64,000 nt of DNA from Gammaproteobacteria bacterium. GTDB taxonomy: Bacteria; Pseudomonadota; Gammaproteobacteria; Xanthomonadales; SZUA-36. The stretch spans positions 1 to 64,000 of the forward strand of contig JAUIBE010000002.1 in NCBI GenBank assembly GCA_030428105.1, read 5' to 3'. The position numbers were made by a program, and so were the translations under genes. Positions within the stretch are counted from its first letter, which is position 1. Every line of letters begins with the position of its first letter. This document shows positions 49,883-58,819 of the stretch, piece after piece. Below the pieces are notes generated by a model. That model did not search any database. It was not told the origin of the DNA and saw only the letters and a list, made by a program, of their open reading frames with translations.

Positions 49883-51235
49883 GTGACAAAAATAGTTGAC
49901 TGGAACCCCGCTGACGCCTCCCGCATGTTTTACCAGACCCGTCAGCGGCGCCCCCTGCTCGACCGCGGCGAAGGGGTCTACCTGTGGGACCAAAACGGCA
50001 AGCGCTACCTGGATGGCTCCAGCGGCGCGATGGTTTCCAATATTGGCCATGGCAATCCCCGCGTGCTGGAAGCCATGCGCCGTCAGATGGAACGCGCCAA
50101 CTTTGGCTACCGGCTGCATTTCGAGAACGAACCCGCCGAACGCCTGGCGGCGCAACTGGCCGCGTTGGCCCCGGAAGGCCATGAACGGGTGTTCTTCGTC
50201 TCCGGCGGGTCCGAGGCTACCGAGAGTTGCATCAAGCTGGCCCGCCAGTACGCCTTTGCCAGCGGCCAGTCTTCGCGTTGGCAGATCATCTCGCGCCGTC
50301 CCTCTTACCACGGCTCAACCCTTGGCGCGCTGGCAGTTACAGGCTACCGCCCGCTGACGGACCCGTTCCTTCCGGTGATGCGCGAAATGCCGAAAATTCC
50401 GGCGCCGCGCTGCTACCTCGACAAGGACACGCTCAGCGACGAGGAGCGCGGCATCCGCTACGCCGACATGCTGCGCGACAAGATCATCGAGCTGGGCCCG
50501 GAAAGCGTGCTGGCCTTCATCATGGAGCCGGTGGGCGGAGCCTCGACCGGCGCGCTGGTCGCGCCCGACAGCTACTACCCGCGAATCCGCGAAATCTGCG
50601 ATGAGTTTGGCGTGCTGCTGATTTACGACGAGGTCATGTCGGGCGCCGGCCGCACCGGCAAATACCTCGCTGCCGAGCACTGGCACATCAAGCCCGACCT
50701 GATCGCCATGGCCAAGGGTCTGGCGGCGGGTTACGCACCGCTTGGCGCCATGCTCGCCGACAACCACATCATCGACACCGTGCTCGACGCTGGCGACTTT
50801 GAGCATGGCTACACCTATGCCGGCAACCCGCTGGCCTGCTCTGCTGGCCTGGCGGTTACCCAGGAAATCCTCGAGCGCGACCTGATGGGCAACGCCGCCC
50901 GCATCGGCGACCTGCTGAAGTGCGAACTGGAAGGGCTGATGAACGACTATCCCTTCATTGGCGATGTTCGCGGCAAGGGCCTGCTGCTGGCATTTGAACT
51001 GGTGCAGGACCGCGAAACCATGACGCCCCTGCCCGCCGGCTTCAAGGCCTACCAGCGGCTGGTGGAACTGGCCTACGAACGAGGCCTGATCATCTACTCC
51101 CGGCGCACCCGCGACGGGGTTGAGGGCGACCACTTCCTGGTCTGTCCACCGATGATCGCAACCGGGGCGCACGTTGAGGAAATCATGGCCAAGCTGCGCG
51201 CCAGCCTGGATGCCCTGCAGGCCGAACTGGCTTAA
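49883..51235 (+). CDS. Class III PLP-dependent aminotransferase
   Basis: 450 residues from GTG 49883. Fold type I: RYLDGSSGAMVSNIGHGNP, FFVSGGSEATESCIKLARQY, MEPVGGASTGALVAP, YDEVMSGAGRTGKY and AMAKGLAAGYAPLGAM (PLP Lys). The set belongs to omega-aminotransferases (beta-alanine, GABA or aromatic amine acceptors). It could supply the 2-oxo acid that the downstream dehydrogenase uses, but class III enzymes more often handle omega-amines, so the amino donor is uncertain. Divergent from the CoA-transferase genes. Confidence 0.88.
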   Translation: MTKIVDWNPADASRMFYQTRQRRPLLDRGEGVYLWDQNGKRYLDGSSGAMVSNIGHGNPRVLEAMRRQMERANFGYRLHFENEPAERLAAQLAALAPEGHERVFFVSGGSEATESCIKLARQYAFASGQSSRWQIISRRPSYHGSTLGALAVTGYRPLTDPFLPVMREMPKIPAPRCYLDKDTLSDEERGIRYADMLRDKIIELGPESVLAFIMEPVGGASTGALVAPDSYYPRIREICDEFGVLLIYDEVMSGAGRTGKYLAAEHWHIKPDLIAMAKGLAAGYAPLGAMLADNHIIDTVLDAGDFEHGYTYAGNPLACSAGLAVTQEILERDLMGNAARIGDLLKCELEGLMNDYPFIGDVRGKGLLLAFELVQDRETMTPLPAGFKAYQRLVELAYERGLIIYSRRTRDGVEGDHFLVCPPMIATGAHVEEIMAKLRASLDALQAELA

Positions 51236-51708
51236 CCGCCCTTGACGTGATCCAGCGGCAGCACCGTGGTGCTCTTTAGTTCATTCATCACGAAGCTGGT
51301 GTTCACCGTTCGCACCACGCCGATGGTCAGCAGGTATTCGCTTAGGAACGCCTGGTAGGCCGCCATATCCGGCGCAACAATCTTCAACATGTAATCGTAT
51401 TCACCGCTGGTTGAGTGGCACTCAAGAACCGGGTCGGCGTCCATGATGGCGCGGTCAAACTTGGCCACGGTGGCACTGTTGTGGTCGTGCAGGGTCACGT
51501 GGGCGAAGCCCATGATGTTCAGCCCAACCGCCTCGCGCCTGACCACCGCGGAGTAATGGTCAATCACCCCGGCGTCCTCCAACGCGCGCAGCCTTCGCCA
51601 ACTCGGAGAGGGCGAAAGTGACACCTCGCGGGCCAGGTCGCGGTTGGAAATTCGACCGTTGCGCTGCAGCACCTTGAGGATATTCAGGTCCAGTTTTCCA
51701 AGCTTCAT
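51232..51708 (-). CDS. Lrp/AsnC-family regulator
   Basis: 158 residues from ATG 51708 (MKLGKLD). An N-terminal helix-turn-helix (LDLNILKVLQRNGRISNRDLA, VSLSPSPSWRRL) and a C-terminal ligand-binding RAM domain with HSTSGEYDYMLKIVAPDMAAY. Lrp/AsnC proteins respond to amino acids and often control branched-chain or aromatic amino-acid breakdown. It is divergent from the 2-oxo-acid dehydrogenase gene with an AT-rich palindrome in the intergenic region, so it probably regulates that operon. Its stop overlaps the aminotransferase stop by four bases. Confidence 0.9.
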   Translation of the reverse strand: MKLGKLDLNILKVLQRNGRISNRDLAREVSLSPSPSWRRLRALEDAGVIDHYSAVVRREAVGLNIMGFAHVTLHDHNSATVAKFDRAIMDADPVLECHSTSGEYDYMLKIVAPDMAAYQAFLSEYLLTIGVVRTVNTSFVMNELKSTTVLPLDHVKGG

Positions 51709-51739
51709 GGCAACATTGTATCTACAAACCAATATGATA

Positions 51740-51752
51740 GGAATTTAATTCC
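51740..51752. promoter_or_regulatory. AT-rich palindrome, candidate Lrp site
   Basis: GGAATTTAATTCC, a perfect 6-1-6 palindrome midway between the Lrp gene and the E1 gene. A TATAAT at 51804-51809 is a likely -10 for the E1 transcript. Assignment to Lrp is by position. Confidence 0.5.
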
Positions 51753-51846
51753 ATTTTACTTGCTACACAGGGTCCGATGGCAAGAACATTTCGCAGTGAT
51801 GGGTATAATATTTCATGCTCCACTCACACTGCAGCACGGAGCACCC

Positions 51847-53961
51847 ATGGGCGCCACCAATCCGATTCACCAGGCATCCGATCACAACCATCCCTCCGAG
51901 CACGCAATCGACTGGCAACGCGTCGCCTACCTCACCCTGCTTTCGCGCGCCATCGACGACATTGAAGAAACCGAACTTCTCAAGTCCCGCGAGGTGCTTT
52001 ACCAGTTCTCCGCGCGTGGCCACGACATGGCGCAGATTATTCTTGGTTCATTCCTTGATCACGCCGGCGACGCCGCCAGCGGCTACTACCGCTCGCGCCC
52101 GCTGATGCTCACCCTGGGCCTGCCGCTCGAAGACGCCCTGGCCGGCCCGATGATGAAAGCCGGCGGGCTCAGCGATGGCCGCGACATTGGCGTGGTGTTC
52201 AACCTGCCCAACCCGGACGGCGCCAGCGTGCTGCCCATGAGCGGCGCGGTGGGTTCGCAATACACCCCCATTTCGGGCTGGGCCGAGTCGATTGCCTACA
52301 AGCGCGACGTGCTGCAAGACAACGAAGCCAAAGGCGCCATTGGCGTGGCGCTAGGCGGTGACGGCTCCACCGCCACCAACGGGTTCTGGGCGGCGCTCAA
52401 CTCGGCCACCACGCGCAAGCTGCCCATGTTGTTCTATATCGAGGACAACGGTTATGGCATCTCGGTGCCCTCGGTGGCGCAAACCCCGGGCGGCAACATT
52501 GCCGAGAACCTGGCCTCGTTCAACAACCTGGTGATCCTCGACGGCGATGGCTGCAACCCGCACGAGGCCGCCACCTTGCTGGGCGAGGGCGTGAGCCACG
52601 TGCGCTCCGGCGAGGGCCCGGCCCTGGTGCGCCTGACCGTGCCGCGGCTTTCCGGCCACTCCGGGCAGGACACCCAGAAGTACAAGAGCGAAGCGTTCGT
52701 CGCCGAAGAAAATGCGCGCGACCCCCTGCCCCGCCTAAAAGCTTTCGTGGAAAACGAGGGCATTCTCTCGGAATCAGAATGGAACCAGCTTGCCCAGCGC
52801 GCCGAGTCCGACGTGCGCCAGGCGCTGCGCGCGGTTCGTGATCGCGCCCAGCCGGATCCGGCCAACATCAAGAAGTTTGCATTCAGCGAAACCGACGCCA
52901 ATGGCCAGCCCATCCTGCAAAAGCAGGGCGGCCTATGGCGCGCAGGACACCAGTTTCCCGATTCGACCACGCAGCCCAGCCCGGGCGCGGAGCGAATCAA
53001 CATGGTCACGGCCATCCGCAAGACACTGGACGTGGAACTCGCCACCAACCCCAAAGTCGTGGTATTCGGCGAGGACGTCGGCCCCAAGGGCGGCGTCCAC
53101 GCCGCCACGCTGGGGCTCCAGGACAAATATGGAGCCGGTCGCGTGTTCGACACCAGCCTGTCAGAGGAAGGCATCATCGGCCGCGCAGTCGGCATGGCCT
53201 GCGCCGGGCTGATGCCGGTGCCGGAAATCCAGTTCCGCAAGTACGCCGACCCGGCCGAGGAACAGCTCAATGATTGCGGCACCATGCGCTGGCGCACCGC
53301 CAACCGCTTCGCTGCCCCGATGGTGGTGCGCATGCCGGGGGGTTACTTCAAGTGCGGCGACCCCTGGCACAGCCAGTCGGGCGAAGTGAAGTGGGCGCAT
53401 GCGGTGGGCTGGCAACTGGCCATGCCCTCAAACGCGCACGATGCCGTCGGCCTGCTGCGCTACGCCATGCGCGACAATAACCCGACCATTTTCTTCGAGC
53501 ACCGCTCGATGCTGGACACCGCCTGGGCCCGCCGCCCCTACCCCGGCGATGATTTCATTATCCCCTTCGGCCAGGCCAACAAGACCCGCGAGGGCAATGC
53601 GCTGACGGTGGTGAGCTGGGGCGCGATGGTGATGCGCTGCGAAGAAGCCGCCGACCAGGTCAGTGACGACATCGAGATCATCGACCTGCGCACCATTTCA
53701 CCGTGGGACAAGCAGTGCGTGCTGGACTCCGTGGCGCGCACCAACCGTTGCCTGATCGTGCACGAGGACAACATCACCGCCGGCTTTGGCGCGGAGATTT
53801 CCGCCACCATCGCGGTGGAATCGTTCTTTGATCTCGACGCCCCGCCGCGGCGCATGGCCATGCCGGACATCCCCAGCCCGCACAGCCCGCTGTTGCTGGA
53901 TGCCGTGGTGCCGACAGTGGACGAAATCGCCACCGCCATGCGCGACATGATCGAATTTTGA
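51847..53961 (+). CDS. 2-oxo-acid dehydrogenase E1, fused alpha-beta
   Basis: 704 residues from ATG 51847, with GGAG seven bases before; an upstream frame to 51760 has no support. The first ~370 residues are an E1-alpha: GVALGGDGSTATNGFWAALN (the thiamine diphosphate GDG...N motif) and FYIEDNGYGISVPS. The remaining part is an E1-beta: VVVFGEDVGPKGGVHAATLGL, DTSLSEEGIIGRAVGMA and PEIQFRKYADP. Fusion into one chain is seen in some branched-chain-type dehydrogenases. It decarboxylates a 2-oxo acid to an acyl group on the E2 lipoyl arm. No E3 gene is nearby; the chromosomal E3 is probably shared. Confidence 0.9.
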   Translation: MGATNPIHQASDHNHPSEHAIDWQRVAYLTLLSRAIDDIEETELLKSREVLYQFSARGHDMAQIILGSFLDHAGDAASGYYRSRPLMLTLGLPLEDALAGPMMKAGGLSDGRDIGVVFNLPNPDGASVLPMSGAVGSQYTPISGWAESIAYKRDVLQDNEAKGAIGVALGGDGSTATNGFWAALNSATTRKLPMLFYIEDNGYGISVPSVAQTPGGNIAENLASFNNLVILDGDGCNPHEAATLLGEGVSHVRSGEGPALVRLTVPRLSGHSGQDTQKYKSEAFVAEENARDPLPRLKAFVENEGILSESEWNQLAQRAESDVRQALRAVRDRAQPDPANIKKFAFSETDANGQPILQKQGGLWRAGHQFPDSTTQPSPGAERINMVTAIRKTLDVELATNPKVVVFGEDVGPKGGVHAATLGLQDKYGAGRVFDTSLSEEGIIGRAVGMACAGLMPVPEIQFRKYADPAEEQLNDCGTMRWRTANRFAAPMVVRMPGGYFKCGDPWHSQSGEVKWAHAVGWQLAMPSNAHDAVGLLRYAMRDNNPTIFFEHRSMLDTAWARRPYPGDDFIIPFGQANKTREGNALTVVSWGAMVMRCEEAADQVSDDIEIIDLRTISPWDKQCVLDSVARTNRCLIVHEDNITAGFGAEISATIAVESFFDLDAPPRRMAMPDIPSPHSPLLLDAVVPTVDEIATAMRDMIEF

Positions 53962-53976
53962 GTGGCGGCGACTGAA

Positions 53977-55197
53977 ATGACTGAAATTCGCTTCCCGGAA
54001 GACCAGCAGGAGGGCACCGAGGCCACCCTGGCCAAGTGGCTGAAGGCGCCAGGCGAGGCCGTGGCCGCCCACGAGCCGCTGGCCGAAATTGAAACCGACA
54101 AGGTGATGGTCGAGGTGGCCGCGCCTGCCGATGGCGCGATTGGCGAGATACGCGTCCAGGAAGGCGAGGCAGTGAACCCCGGCGATGTGCTGTGCACATT
54201 CGGCAGCGCTAATGATGCCGAAGCGGCGCAATCCGCTGAGCCGGCAGTCGCGCAGACCAGCGAAGAGACTGCCGGAGACAGCAAGCCACAGCGCGCAAAG
54301 CTCAGCCCGGCAGTGCGTCATCGCGTGATGGAGCACAAGCTCGATCCCGATGAGATTGCCGGAACCGGGCGCGGCGGACGGATCACCTTGAAAGACGTGG
54401 AAGCGCACCTGGAAACGGCTGAAGCGGGCGATCCACAGCCTGAAGCCCCCAGCTACAAGACGGAACCGGAATACGACACAGGTACCTTGCACGCAGGCGA
54501 GTCCCTCAAGGTGCCGCACAACGCCATGCGCCGAAAAATCGCCGCGCACATGGTAGAAAGCCTGCTGCACACCGCGCCGCACGTCACCTCAGTGTTTGAG
54601 GTGGACCTGTCCGCAGTGATGCGCCATCGCGCCGCCCACAAGGCCGAGTTTGCGCGCCGCGGCAGGCCGCTCACACTTACGGTGTATTTCATCGCCGCCG
54701 CGGTTGCCGCCATCCGCAAGGTGCCGCAGGTGAACAGCCGCTGGCATGACGACCACCTGGAAGTATTCGCCGACATGAACATCGGCATCGCCACCGCGCT
54801 GGGTGACGAGGGCCTGATTGTGCCCGTGCTGAAACTGGCCAACGAGAAAAGCCTTTCGCGCCTGGCCGCCGACCTGGGCGACCTGACCAGCCGCGCCCGA
54901 GATGGCGCACTGAAACCCGATGATGTACGCGGTGGCACCTTCACGATTTCCAACCACGGCGTATCCGGCAGCCTGGTAGCAACCCCGATTGTTATCAATC
55001 AGCCGCAGTCGGCCATACTCGGGGTAGGCAAGATTGAAAAACGCGTCAAGGTGCGCGAGGTGGATGGCGAGGACATGATGATGATCCGGCCGATGTGTTA
55101 CGTCAGCCTGACCATCGATCACCGCGTACTGGATGGTTTCCAGACCAACGCCTTCCTGACCGAGTTTAGCCGGACTCTTGAGAATTGGCCGGACTAA
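53977..55197 (+). CDS. 2-oxo-acid dehydrogenase E2 (dihydrolipoamide acyltransferase)
   Basis: 406 residues from ATG 53977 (MTEIRFP); a GTG at 53962 directly after the E1 stop is an alternative. N-terminal lipoyl domain with EIETDKVMVEVAAP (the Lys is lipoylated), a peripheral-subunit-binding stretch (AKLSPAVRHRVMEHKLDPDEIAGTGRGGRITLKDVEAHL), then the catalytic domain with SVFEVDLSAVM and IDHRVLDGF, the D-H-x-x-x-D-G active site. It forms the core of the multienzyme complex with the fused E1. Substrate range cannot be read from sequence. Confidence 0.9.
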   Translation: MTEIRFPEDQQEGTEATLAKWLKAPGEAVAAHEPLAEIETDKVMVEVAAPADGAIGEIRVQEGEAVNPGDVLCTFGSANDAEAAQSAEPAVAQTSEETAGDSKPQRAKLSPAVRHRVMEHKLDPDEIAGTGRGGRITLKDVEAHLETAEAGDPQPEAPSYKTEPEYDTGTLHAGESLKVPHNAMRRKIAAHMVESLLHTAPHVTSVFEVDLSAVMRHRAAHKAEFARRGRPLTLTVYFIAAAVAAIRKVPQVNSRWHDDHLEVFADMNIGIATALGDEGLIVPVLKLANEKSLSRLAADLGDLTSRARDGALKPDDVRGGTFTISNHGVSGSLVATPIVINQPQSAILGVGKIEKRVKVREVDGEDMMMIRPMCYVSLTIDHRVLDGFQTNAFLTEFSRTLENWPD

Positions 55198-55199
55198 TG

Positions 55200-55255
55200 G
55201 TGGGGTCAGAGTAAAGGGACAGAGTAGGTACTCTGTCCCTTTACTCTGACCCCAC
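55200..55255. repeat. Perfect 27-bp inverted repeat with 2-bp centre
   Basis: Arms at 55200-55226 and 55229-55255 are exact complements with GG between. Each arm contains two similar halves, GGGTCAGAGTA and GGGACAGAGTA. The GGGGTCAGAGTAAA wording is one I know from REP-like repeats associated with Y1 transposases in proteobacteria. No T-tract follows, so it is not a normal terminator, yet its hairpin lies within the E2-paaZ gap. Confidence 0.9.
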
Positions 55256-55271
55256 GGTTACTGGAGAATTT

Positions 55272-57317
55272 ATGCAGATTGAAAGTTACGTATGCGGCGC
55301 CTGGCACAGGGGCAGCAACGACGGCCGCCTGGTCAGCAACGCGATTACCGGCGAGCCCATCGGAACCGTCAGCTCGGACGGCATCGATTTTGCCGAGGTG
55401 CGCCGCCATGGTCGCGAAGCGGGCGGCACAGCGTTGCGCGCCCTGAGCATTCATGACCGCGCTAACCGCCTGAAAGCCCTCGCCAAGCACCTGCTGGGCC
55501 ACAAGGCCAGCTTCTACGAGATTTCCGCCAAAACCGGCGCCACCAAGGGCGATAGCTGGGTGGATATCGAGGGCGGCATCGGCACCATGTTCAGTTACTC
55601 CGGCATCGCCCGTCGCGAGCTTTCCAACGAGCCATTCTCGGTGGAAGGTGATGTCGAACGCCTCTCCGCCAAGGGCAGCTTCCTAGGCCGCCACATCCTG
55701 GTGCCCAAGGAAGGCGTTTCAGTCCACATCAACGCATTCAACTTCCCCTGCTGGGGCATGCTGGAAAAAATCGCGCCCAGCCTCGCCGCAGGCGTACCTG
55801 TGATCGTCAAACCGGCGACCCCCTCGTGCTATCTCACCGAGGCGATGGTGCGCGAGATGATTGCCAGCGAAATTTTCCCGGAAGGCTCCATCCAGCTTAT
55901 TTGTGGCGGCGTTGGCGACCTGCTCGACCACCTGGATGAGCAGGACAGCGTGACCTTTACCGGCTCGGCCTCGACCGGCCGCAAGCTGCGCACCCACCCC
56001 AACATTATCGAGAACTCGGTGCCATTCAACATGGAAGCCGATTCGCTCAACTACTCCATCCTCGGCGAGAACGCCGAGCCCGGCAGCCCGGTTTTCGACC
56101 TGTTCATCAAGGGCCTGGTGCAGGAGATGACGGTCAAGGCGGGCCAGAAGTGCACCGCCATTCGCCGTGCCATCGTGCCGCAAAACCGCATCGACGCGGT
56201 CACAGAAGCACTCGGCGCCGCGCTGGACAAGGTCAAGGTTGGCGACCCGGCCGTTGAAGGGGTGCGCATGGGCGCGCTGGTTGGAACGGACCAACGCGAG
56301 GACGTTTGGCAAGCCGTCGGCCAACTGGCGGAAAGCTGCGAAATCGTCCTCGGCGGCCAACGCGATTTCGAGGTGGTGGGCGCAGACATCGAAAAAGGCG
56401 CGTTTTTCCCGGCCACCGTGTTGCGCTCCGACAATCCGCTGGAAAACCAGGCGCCGCACGCCATCGAGGCATTTGGACCGGTCACCACGCTGATGGGCTA
56501 CAACGACCGCGACGAGGCCATCGCCCTGGCCAAGCTGGGCCGCGGCAGCCTGGTTGGCTCGGTGGTCACCAGCGATGATGAAGAGGCATCCGCCGTGGTG
56601 CTGGGCACGGCCGCCTATCACGGCCGTGTCCTGGTGCTGAACGAGGACTGCGCCGCCGAATCCACCGGTCACGGCTCGCCACTGGCGCCGCTGGTGCACG
56701 GTGGTCCCGGCCGCGCCGGCGGTGGCGAAGAACTGGGCGGCGCGCGCGCCATCAAGCACTACATGCAGCGCACCGCGGTGCAGGGTTCGCCCACCACGCT
56801 CACGGCCGTCACCCGCCAGTACACACCCGGCGCAAAACCGGTCACCGACGTGGTGCATCCCTTCCGCAAGTACTTTGAAGACCTGCAGATTGGCGAGCAA
56901 CTGGTCACCCACCGCCGCACGGTTACGGAAGCCGATATCGTCAACTTCGGTTGCCTGTCAGGCGACCACTTCTATGCCCACTTCGATGAGATCGCGGCGA
57001 AGGACTCGCTGTTCGAAAAACGCGTCGCGCACGGCTACTTCGTGATCTCCGCGGCGGCCGGCATGTTCGTAGACCCGGCGCCCGGCCCTGTGCTGGCCAA
57101 CTACGGCCTGGACAACCTGCGCTTTATCGAACCGGTGGGTATCGGTGACACGATTCGCACCACGATCACCGCCAAGGAAAAAATCGCCAAGGACAAAAAG
57201 CCGGATGACAAGTACCACACCGGCGTTGTGAAGTGGGCGGTGGAAATTACTAACCAGAACGATGAGCCGGTGGCGCTTTACGACATCCTCACCCTGGTCG
57301 AGATGCGCGGCGAGTAA
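55272..57317 (+). CDS. paaZ: PaaZ: oxepin-CoA hydrolase / aldehyde dehydrogenase
   Basis: 681 residues. N-terminal aldehyde dehydrogenase (about 1-510) with NMEADSLN (Glu 255) and [10 protein letters not shown] (Cys 294), equivalent to E. coli PaaZ E256 and C295. C-terminal MaoC-type (R)-hydratase (about 530-681) with [15 protein letters not shown]. It opens the oxepin-CoA ring and oxidises the resulting aldehyde to 3-oxo-5,6-dehydrosuberyl-CoA. The two-domain fusion is diagnostic of the phenylacetyl-CoA pathway. It follows the palindrome and precedes paaY, which is on the opposite strand. Confidence 0.97.
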   Translation: MQIESYVCGAWHRGSNDGRLVSNAITGEPIGTVSSDGIDFAEVRRHGREAGGTALRALSIHDRANRLKALAKHLLGHKASFYEISAKTGATKGDSWVDIEGGIGTMFSYSGIARRELSNEPFSVEGDVERLSAKGSFLGRHILVPKEGVSVHINAFNFPCWGMLEKIAPSLAAGVPVIVKPATPSCYLTEAMVREMIASEIFPEGSIQLICGGVGDLLDHLDEQDSVTFTGSASTGRKLRTHPNIIENSVPFNMEADSLNYSILGENAEPGSPVFDLFIKGLVQEMTVKAGQKCTAIRRAIVPQNRIDAVTEALGAALDKVKVGDPAVEGVRMGALVGTDQREDVWQAVGQLAESCEIVLGGQRDFEVVGADIEKGAFFPATVLRSDNPLENQAPHAIEAFGPVTTLMGYNDRDEAIALAKLGRGSLVGSVVTSDDEEASAVVLGTAAYHGRVLVLNEDCAAESTGHGSPLAPLVHGGPGRAGGGEELGGARAIKHYMQRTAVQGSPTTLTAVTRQYTPGAKPVTDVVHPFRKYFEDLQIGEQLVTHRRTVTEADIVNFGCLSGDHFYAHFDEIAAKDSLFEKRVAHGYFVISAAAGMFVDPAPGPVLANYGLDNLRFIEPVGIGDTIRTTITAKEKIAKDKKPDDKYHTGVVKWAVEITNQNDEPVALYDILTLVEMRGE

Positions 57318-57332
57318 GCGAAGCGAATGCGC

Positions 57333-57926
57333 CTAGGATTCCTGCTTGGGTTTGAAGCCGTTCGATTCCAGCCGCGGCCGGTTGGGGTCGTCGCGCTCCA
57401 GTGGCGTTACCGCCTGCATGGTTTGCAGGCTTTGTTTCGCCAGCTCGACGTATTCCTGCGTGCCGGCCTTTTTCCAGTCAATTTCTTTTTGCTCGAGGCT
57501 GCGAATCACCTTGGCCGGCGTGCCCACCACCAGGCTGCGCGGCGGACAGGTAAAGCCATGGCGCACGAAACTCATCGCGCCAACAATCGATTCCTCGCCG
57601 ATCACCACCTCGTCCATCAGCACCGAGTTCATTCCAACCAGCGCCTGGCGGCCCACGGTGCAACCGTGCAGCACGGTGCCGTGACCCACGTGCCCGTTCT
57701 CCTCGACCACCACGTCGCGGTCGGGAAAAGAGTGCGCCACGCAGGTGTCCTGGAAGTTGGAACCATCGCGCAGGACCACCCGGCCAAAGTCGCCGCGAAG
57801 CACCGCGCACGGCCCGACGTAGCATCCCTCGCCCACCCACACGTCGCCAATCAGCACGGCGCTTTCGTGGACAAAAGCACTGGGATGAACCACCGGGGTG
57901 ATTCCCTGGAAACGGTACGCGGGCAT
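57333..57926 (-). CDS. paaY: PaaY: gamma-carbonic-anhydrase-like thioesterase
   Basis: 197 residues from ATG 57926, with AAGGAG before it; an in-frame GTG at 57932 lies inside that ribosome site. Left-handed beta-helix hexapeptides (VLIGDVWVGEGCYVGPCAVLRGD, VGHGTVLHGCTVG, VIGEESIVGAMSFV) with the metal-binding His of the HGC/GHG type. PaaY proteins are hexapeptide-repeat CoA thioesterases that remove dead-end CoA esters in phenylacetate breakdown. Here it sits in reverse between paaZ and paaG, an unusual orientation for this pathway. Confidence 0.88.
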   Translation of the reverse strand: MPAYRFQGITPVVHPSAFVHESAVLIGDVWVGEGCYVGPCAVLRGDFGRVVLRDGSNFQDTCVAHSFPDRDVVVEENGHVGHGTVLHGCTVGRQALVGMNSVLMDEVVIGEESIVGAMSFVRHGFTCPPRSLVVGTPAKVIRSLEQKEIDWKKAGTQEYVELAKQSLQTMQAVTPLERDDPNRPRLESNGFKPKQES

Positions 57927-58012
57927 GGCCACTCCTTTGCGAACAAACTCGATGTTGGGCGATCATACCGCACACGCACTGGCATCGCCGCCGACCAGAC
58001 AGGAACCGCACC

Positions 58013-58816
58013 ATGAGCTTTGAAACCATCGCGTTTGGCGTTGAAAACGGCGTGGCCGAACTGGCCCTTAACCGCCCCGATTCGCTGAACAGCTTCAACC
58101 AGCAGATGCACGCCGAAGTGCGCGAGGCCATGCAGCGCGTGATAGACGATCCGGAGATTCGCTGCCTGCTGCTCACGGGCAAAGGCCGCGGCTTTTGCGC
58201 CGGCCAGGACCTGGGCGACCGGGCCGTCCGTATTGATTCAGGGGGCGACGAAGCACCACCCGACCTGGGCGAATCGGTGGAGAAAAACTACAACCCGCTG
58301 ATCCGCAGCATCATGAACCTGCCCAAGCCGGTGATCTGCGCCGTGAATGGCGTGGCAGCCGGCGCCGGCGCCAGCATTGCGCTGGCCTGCGACATTGTTC
58401 TTGCCGCGCGTTCAGCCAGTTTTATCCAGGTGTTCTGCAAAATTGGACTGGTGCCGGATTCCGGCGGCACCTGGAACCTGCCTCGCGCCGTGGGGCTGCC
58501 ACGCGCCAAGGGCCTGGCCATGCTGGGCGACAAGCTGCCGGCCGAGAAAGCCGAGGCCTGGGGCATGATCTGGCAGTGCGTCGACGATGATGCGTTGATG
58601 GACGAGGCCCGCAAGCTGGCCGCGCACCTGGCCACCCAGCCAACCCGGGGCCTGGGGCGCATCAAGCAACTGCTCAACGCATCCACTGCGCATGACCTGG
58701 ATACCGAACTCGAGGCCGAGCGGGCCGCCATGCAGGAGCTTGGCCGCAGCGCCGACTACGCCGAGGGCGTGGCGGCCTTCATGGAAAAACGCGCGCCGAA
58801 GTTCACAGGAGAATAA
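58013..58816 (+). CDS. paaG: PaaG: ring-1,2-epoxyphenylacetyl-CoA isomerase
   Basis: 267 residues of the crotonase fold: LALNRPDSLNSFNQQMHAEV, GRGFCAGQDL (oxyanion loop), NGVAAGAGASIALACDIVLAA and CKIGLVPDSGGTW, where the Asp of PDSGGTW is the PaaG catalytic residue. It converts 1,2-epoxyphenylacetyl-CoA to oxepin-CoA and can also act as a delta-3,delta-2-enoyl-CoA isomerase. It is placed immediately before paaJ (three bases between stop and TTG), so one transcript is expected. Confidence 0.93.
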   Translation: MSFETIAFGVENGVAELALNRPDSLNSFNQQMHAEVREAMQRVIDDPEIRCLLLTGKGRGFCAGQDLGDRAVRIDSGGDEAPPDLGESVEKNYNPLIRSIMNLPKPVICAVNGVAAGAGASIALACDIVLAARSASFIQVFCKIGLVPDSGGTWNLPRAVGLPRAKGLAMLGDKLPAEKAEAWGMIWQCVDDDALMDEARKLAAHLATQPTRGLGRIKQLLNASTAHDLDTELEAERAAMQELGRSADYAEGVAAFMEKRAPKFTGE

Positions 58817-58819
58817 GTT

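Noticed and set aside
55200-55255. Intrinsic terminator after the E2 gene
   Set aside because: The hairpin is perfect but no T-run follows on either strand.
55719-56912. 397-codon open frame on the minus strand
   Set aside because: Lies antisense to paaZ, which has full catalytic motifs in the other frame.
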